In this document: positions 59,631 through 64,000 of the stretch, piece after piece | Layout: the number at the start of each line of letters is the position of its first letter | Numbering within the stretch: position 1 is the first letter of the stretch | Assembly (NCBI GenBank): GCA_004556565.1 | Contig: SFGN01000004.1 | Span: 62,001 to 126,000, forward strand | Length of the DNA stretch: 64,000 bases | Source of the DNA: Lachnospiraceae bacterium | Lineage (GTDB): Bacteria; Bacillota_A; Clostridia; Lachnospirales; Lachnospiraceae | Reading direction: 5' to 3' | Notes under the pieces: model-generated | Database searches by the model: none | What the model was told of the DNA's origin: nothing | What the model saw: only the letters and a program-made list of their open reading frames with translations | Made by a program: the position numbers and the translations under genes

Positions 59631-62279
59631 ATGAGTAAAGAACTGGCAAAAACCTACAATCCGAAAGAGATTGAAGAAAAGACATACGAGAAATGGTGTG
59701 AAAAGAAATACTTTCATGCAGAAGTAGACCGGAGTAAAAAACCGTTTACTATCGTTATGCCGCCCCCGAATATTACGGGGCAGCTTCATATGGGGCATGC
59801 ATTGGACAATACACTGCAGGATATCTTGATCCGCTATAAGAGGATGCAGGGGTACAATGCACTTTGGGTACCGGGGACGGACCATGCCGCAATTTCTACG
59901 GAGGTCAAGGTTACAAATAAACTGAAAGAGGAAGGAATAGACAAGAAAGAACTTGGGCGTGAGGGATTTCTTGAACGTACCTGGCAGTGGAAGGAAGAAT
60001 ACGCAGGAACGATTGAGAATCAGCTCAAGAAGCTTGGCATCTCCTGTGACTGGGACAGAGAACGATTTACAATGGATGAGGGATGTTCCCGCGCGGTAGA
60101 AGAAGTATTTATTAATCTTTATAATAAAGGATATATTTATAAAGGCTCCCGCATCATCAACTGGTGTCCGAAATGTAAGACATCTTTGTCAGATGCAGAG
60201 GTAGAGCACGAGGAACAGGCAGGACATTTCTGGCATATTAAATATCCGATTGTGGGAACAGATGGTTTCCTTGAGATTGCGACCACGCGTCCGGAGACGA
60301 TGCTTGGCGATACGGCAATTGCCGTACACCCGGATGATGAGCGTTACAAAGAACTGATTGGAAAGAATGTGCTGCTTCCGCTTGTAAATAAAGAAATTCC
60401 GATCGTGGCAGATTATTATGTTGATAAAGAATTTGGAACCGGTGCGGTTAAAATCACTCCGGCCCATGATCCGAATGACTTTGAGGTGGGAAAGCGTCAT
60501 AATCTGGAAGAAATCAACATTATGAATGACGATGCTACCATCAATGAAAAAGGCGGGAAATATGCAGGAATGGATCGTTATGAGGCAAGAGCTGCCATCG
60601 TAAAAGATCTGGAAGAGCAAGGATATCTGGTAAAAATCGAGCCGCATTCCCATAATGTAGGAACGCATGACCGCTGCGGCACGACGGTAGAGCCTCTGAT
60701 CAAGCAGCAGTGGTTTGTAAAAATGGATGAACTTGCAAAACCGGCAATTGAAGCACTGAAGAACGGAGATTTGAAATTTGTTCCGGAAAGATTTAATAAA
60801 ATATACCTGCACTGGCTGGAAAATATCAAAGACTGGTGTATTTCACGACAGATCTGGTGGGGACACAGGATTCCGGCTTATTACTGTGATGAATGCGGTG
60901 AATTTGTAGTGGCAAAGGGAATGCCGGAGGTATGTCCGCACTGCGGATGTACTCATTTTACCCAGGATGAGGATACATTGGACACATGGTTCAGCTCTGC
61001 GCTGTGGCCGTTCTCGACACTCGGATGGCCGGATAAGACGGAAGAATTGGATTACTTTTATCCGACGGATGTTCTGGTAACCGGCTATGATATCATTTTC
61101 TTCTGGGTAATCCGTATGATGTTTTCAGGGCTGGAGCACACAGGAAAATCACCATTCCATACGGTTCTGATCCACGGGCTTGTCCGTGATTCCCTGGGCC
61201 GGAAGATGAGCAAATCCCTCGGAAACGGTATCGACCCGCTGGAAATCATTGACCAGTATGGGGCAGACGCTCTGAGACTTACGCTTGTTACGGGAAATGC
61301 TCCCGGAAATGATATGCGTTTCTATAATGAGCGCGTGGAGGCGAGCCGTAATTTTGCAAACAAAGTATGGAATGCGTCACGTTTCATTTTGATGAATATT
61401 GAAAACGAACAGCTCTTCGTTCCGGAAGAAGCAGAGCTGGATGAGGCGGACAAGTGGATTTTGTCTAAGGTCAACACTCTGGCAAAAGAGGTGACCGAGA
61501 ATATGGATAAATTTGAACTGGGAATCGCTGTACAGAAGGTTTATGATTTCATCTGGGATGAGTTCTGTGACTGGTATATCGAGATGGCGAAGTTCCGCAT
61601 TTATCACAAAGAAGAAAACCCGAAGGCTGCAAACAGTGCACTGTGGACGTTGAAGACCGTTCTCGGAGCAGCTCTGAAAATGCTCCATCCGTTCATGCCG
61701 TTTGTGACAGAAGAGATTTACGGGGCACTCGTTCCGGAGGAAGAATCTCTGATGATTTCTTCATGGCCGGTTTATAAGGATGAATGGAATTTTGCCGCGG
61801 AAGAGCGTGTTGTGGAGCGTATGAAGGAAATTGTACGCGGAATCCGCAACATCCGTGCCGAGATGAATGTTCAGAACGGAAGAAAGACGAAGGTTTATAT
61901 TGTGAGTGAAGATGCCGGGCTTACTGCCGGATTCGGTGTGCTGACGGATTCTGTAAAACCTCTGATGAATGCTTCAGAAATCTTCCTTTCACAGACAAAG
62001 CCGGAACTGGGCGATGACGCGGTTTCTGTTGTAGTGCCGGAGGCGTCGGTATACCTTCCGCTTGAAGACCTGGTTGATTTTGCGCAGGAGCTGGAGCGCC
62101 TGACCAAGGAAGAGACAAGGCTGACAAAAGAGATTGCGAGGGCAAAAGGAATGCTTGCCAATGAGCGTTTTATCAGCAAAGCTCCGGCAGCAAAAGTTCA
62201 GGAAGAGAAGGATAAGCTTGAAAAATATACGCAGATGCTTGCACAGGTGCAGGAGCGTATGGCAGGATTGAAAAAATAA
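59631..62279 (+). CDS. valS: Valyl-tRNA synthetase
   Basis: Class I synthetase charging tRNA-Val, with an editing domain that clears Thr-tRNA-Val. 882 aa. HIGH motif appears as PPPNITGQLHMGHAL, KMSKS as GRKMSKSLGNG; the CP1 editing domain has TTRPETMLGDTA. A Zn-binding Cys set (CDECGEF, CPHCGC) and the C-terminal coiled coil (EELERLTKEETRLTKEI-like) are complete. The start at 59631 follows GGAGG with 5-base spacing; an in-frame ATG at 59598 has no site. Under T-box control. Confidence 0.97.
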   Translation: MSKELAKTYNPKEIEEKTYEKWCEKKYFHAEVDRSKKPFTIVMPPPNITGQLHMGHALDNTLQDILIRYKRMQGYNALWVPGTDHAAISTEVKVTNKLKEEGIDKKELGREGFLERTWQWKEEYAGTIENQLKKLGISCDWDRERFTMDEGCSRAVEEVFINLYNKGYIYKGSRIINWCPKCKTSLSDAEVEHEEQAGHFWHIKYPIVGTDGFLEIATTRPETMLGDTAIAVHPDDERYKELIGKNVLLPLVNKEIPIVADYYVDKEFGTGAVKITPAHDPNDFEVGKRHNLEEINIMNDDATINEKGGKYAGMDRYEARAAIVKDLEEQGYLVKIEPHSHNVGTHDRCGTTVEPLIKQQWFVKMDELAKPAIEALKNGDLKFVPERFNKIYLHWLENIKDWCISRQIWWGHRIPAYYCDECGEFVVAKGMPEVCPHCGCTHFTQDEDTLDTWFSSALWPFSTLGWPDKTEELDYFYPTDVLVTGYDIIFFWVIRMMFSGLEHTGKSPFHTVLIHGLVRDSLGRKMSKSLGNGIDPLEIIDQYGADALRLTLVTGNAPGNDMRFYNERVEASRNFANKVWNASRFILMNIENEQLFVPEEAELDEADKWILSKVNTLAKEVTENMDKFELGIAVQKVYDFIWDEFCDWYIEMAKFRIYHKEENPKAANSALWTLKTVLGAALKMLHPFMPFVTEEIYGALVPEEESLMISSWPVYKDEWNFAAEERVVERMKEIVRGIRNIRAEMNVQNGRKTKVYIVSEDAGLTAGFGVLTDSVKPLMNASEIFLSQTKPELGDDAVSVVVPEASVYLPLEDLVDFAQELERLTKEETRLTKEIARAKGMLANERFISKAPAAKVQEEKDKLEKYTQMLAQVQERMAGLKK

Positions 62280-62293
62280 AAATATCATGGAAA

Positions 62294-62325
62294 CGGGCGG
62301 GCTTTGCGTTACAGCGGCCTGCCCT
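62294..62325 (+). other. GC-rich hairpin after valS
   Basis: GGGCGGGC ... GCCTGCCC pairs around a 14-base loop but no U-tract follows, so it is a weak terminator at most. valS and the next gene may be partly co-transcribed. Confidence 0.4.
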
Positions 62326-62353
62326 CGGACTGGTAAGTAAAGAGAGGGTTTGA

Positions 62354-64000
62354 ATGAAGCTGTTTCATGTAAAGAAGCCGGAGGAAAAAGGTTTTTTTCG
62401 GAGTATCAGACATTTGAATAAGGAAGAGATAAAGGCATATTGGGGGGCACGTAAGGAGCGGAGGCAGCGGATTCTCGAAGAACGCAAAAACAGTGAATTC
62501 GCCAAGAAAATGCAGCCGGTTTATCAGATGATGAACAGGATTTCTCTGATTCTGCATTTTCTGCTGGCCTGTGTCCTGAATTTTGTAATAGAGGTTTTCT
62601 CCCGCCACTCTTTATTTGCGGCGTGGGAATACTTGACCGGCACACCGAAAGTGTTTCTTTTTAATGCATTTTTAATTTTTGCAACATTTTCGGTCGTATA
62701 TCTGGTGCGGAGAAGGGTATTTGCCCGGATTTTGCTCAGCGTATTCTGGCTGGTGCTAGGAATCGCCAACGGATATCTTCTGCTGAAGCGCGTTACACCG
62801 TTTAATGCTCAGGATTTGAAGGTTTTATCGGATGCACTTTCACTTACGGGAAATTATCTTACAGTATTTGAACTCGTGCTGCTTATTATCGGATCCGCGG
62901 CAGTAATCCTGTGGGTGGTCTCCATGTGGCGCAGAGGAGGACAGTACACGGGGAAAATGCACCGAGTGATCGCATTATTCGGCGTGGTTTTCTGGATTGG
63001 GGCCTATGTAGTACTGACGGATGTCGCAATCGACCAGAGGGTGGTTTCAAATTATTTTGGTAATATTGCTTTTGCATATGAAGATTATGGATTCCCGTAT
63101 TGTTTTACCGCCAGCGTTTTTAACACCGGAATATCGAAACCTTCCGGGTACAGTAAGGAAACAATGGAGGCAATCAGCGGCGACGGGAAGATTACGGTCA
63201 ATGAGACAGGCAGGACAGATGAGGAACTGCCAAATATAATTGTTGTCCAGCTGGAGTCCTTTTTTGATCCGACCGAGGTGGAGTGGCTTCAGTTTTCCGA
63301 AGATCCGATACCGAATCTCCGGAAGATGTTCGGTGAATATTCGACAGGATATTTTAAAGTCCCTTCTGTCGGCGCAGGAACAGCGAATACAGAGTTTGAA
63401 GTTCTGACGGGTATGAGCATGCGTTTCTTTGGTCCCGGAGAGTACCCTTATAAAACATACGCTAAAACGAAAGTTCTTGAAAGTGCGGCGACAGCGCTTA
63501 CAAGTCTGGGATATGGCGCGGAAGCTCTTCATAATAACGGGGGGAATTTTTACAGCAGGGCACAGGTCTTTAATAATATGGGATTCGACCATTATACCTG
63601 CAAGGAATTTATGAATATCCTTCAGACCACACCGAAAGGATGGGCAACGGATGACATCCTTGTTCCGAACATTCTGGATTCTATGGATACGACAGAGCAG
63701 CAGGATTTTGTGTTCACGATCAGTGTTCAGGGACACGGGGATTATCCGACAGAGAAAGTGATGGAGAATCCGAAAATCATTGTCAGCGGTGTGGAGGATG
63801 AAGGCAAGCGCAATGCATGGGAATATTATGTCAATTTAGTGTATGAGATGGATAAATTTGCCGGAACACTGGTAGAAGAAATAGAGAAGCGCGGTGAACC
63901 GACGGTGATCGTGTTCTACGGCGACCATCTTCCGACTATGGGGCTGGAGTCAAAAGATCTGAAGAGCAGATATCTGTACAATACTAATTATGTAATATGG
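62354..64000 (+). CDS. LTA-synthase-type sulfatase-fold membrane protein (3' end outside window)
   Basis: 549 codons are present and the frame is open at the window end. The N-terminal half has about five membrane helices (for example ISLILHFLLACVLNFVIEVF and VIALFGVVFWIGAYVVLTD). The extracellular sulfatase domain has the LtaS-type metal and nucleophile residues: Glu301 in VQLESF, Thr343 in AGTANTEF, and Asp524-His525 in YGDHLP. It is expected to transfer glycerol-phosphate from phosphatidylglycerol onto a growing teichoic or glycolipid chain. Start ATG 62354 follows GAGAGGG. LtaS and other phosphoglycerol transferases cannot be told apart here. Confidence 0.9.
   Translation, partial: MKLFHVKKPEEKGFFRSIRHLNKEEIKAYWGARKERRQRILEERKNSEFAKKMQPVYQMMNRISLILHFLLACVLNFVIEVFSRHSLFAAWEYLTGTPKVFLFNAFLIFATFSVVYLVRRRVFARILLSVFWLVLGIANGYLLLKRVTPFNAQDLKVLSDALSLTGNYLTVFELVLLIIGSAAVILWVVSMWRRGGQYTGKMHRVIALFGVVFWIGAYVVLTDVAIDQRVVSNYFGNIAFAYEDYGFPYCFTASVFNTGISKPSGYSKETMEAISGDGKITVNETGRTDEELPNIIVVQLESFFDPTEVEWLQFSEDPIPNLRKMFGEYSTGYFKVPSVGAGTANTEFEVLTGMSMRFFGPGEYPYKTYAKTKVLESAATALTSLGYGAEALHNNGGNFYSRAQVFNNMGFDHYTCKEFMNILQTTPKGWATDDILVPNILDSMDTTEQQDFVFTISVQGHGDYPTEKVMENPKIIVSGVEDEGKRNAWEYYVNLVYEMDKFAGTLVEEIEKRGEPTVIVFYGDHLPTMGLESKDLKSRYLYNTNYVIW

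Noticed and set aside
1..64000. CRISPR arrays, tRNA or rRNA genes, prophage and intact insertion sequences
   Set aside because: I looked for regularly spaced direct repeats, T-arm motifs outside tmRNA, rRNA hallmarks, and integrase, transposase or phage structural genes, and found none.

Overview
The window looks like a chromosomal segment of a low-to-mid GC, spore-forming anaerobic Firmicute, most likely a Lachnospiraceae-type Clostridium. This rests on the gene families present: GlgC/GlgD, SpoVG, a flavodiiron/rubredoxin fusion, an archaeal-type short ProRS, XpaC/TelA, UMF1 transporter, S-layer-homology (SLH) surface proteins, a valine T-box, and a tmRNA whose tag reads ANDNFELAAA. I see no rRNA, tRNA, CRISPR array, prophage or intact insertion sequence. 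The genus cannot be fixed from this sequence alone.

Layout. 0.2-4.5 kb: murC diverges from the glycogen genes glgC-glgD, followed by spoVG. 4.6-10.9 kb: a pseudouridine synthase diverges from an XpaC/TelA pair, then proS and an AEC transporter. 11-15.6 kb: the str cluster rpsL-rpsG-fusA-tuf. 15.8-24 kb: a secreted CotH-kinase/SLH protein, a BMP/TrpX-type ABC importer, the MTA/SAH nucleosidase, and a barnase-like lipoprotein with its barstar. 24-32.4 kb: a four-domain flavodiiron protein diverging from a membrane-anchored ankyrin/FKBP protein, then nth, an M18 aminopeptidase, a FliB-like protein and a PurF paralogue lacking the catalytic cysteine. 32.5-44 kb: ssrA (tmRNA), a PLC-like protein, a UMF1 transporter, an ABC/FtsX exporter followed by a two-component system, then hisH-hisF-ung and a small conserved-looking minus-strand gene. 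44.6-52.2 kb: an alanine/glycine symporter, a PTS-IIC-like protein, a small alarmone synthetase, a P1B-like ATPase with an altered CPF motif, a TPR lipoprotein and hflX.

53-59.5 kb is the accessory-looking part. It is AT-richer and carries gene debris: a YqeG fragment fused to a VanW fragment, a frameshifted TIM-barrel gene and a ricin-lectin remnant. It also holds a small alarmone hydrolase, a second SLH surface protein, a glucosaminidase and two inverted-repeat elements. One element, a 140-bp MITE-like unit with perfect 17-bp ends, lies between a strong promoter and the valine T-box of valS. The window ends inside an LTA-synthase-type gene.

Common themes are cell-envelope construction (MurC, SLH proteins, glucosaminidase, LtaS-like protein, FtsX/two-component system), translation and its quality control (str cluster, EF-Tu, ProRS, ValRS, tmRNA, HflX, probable EF-P modification reductase) and stringent signalling (one small synthetase, one small hydrolase). 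The best leads for something new are the MITE in the valS leader, the GGTCCGGTGGACC palindrome family, the Cys-less PurF paralogue, the CPF P-type ATPase, the ankyrin-TM-FKBP protein and the overlapping terminator/promoter in front of ssrA.
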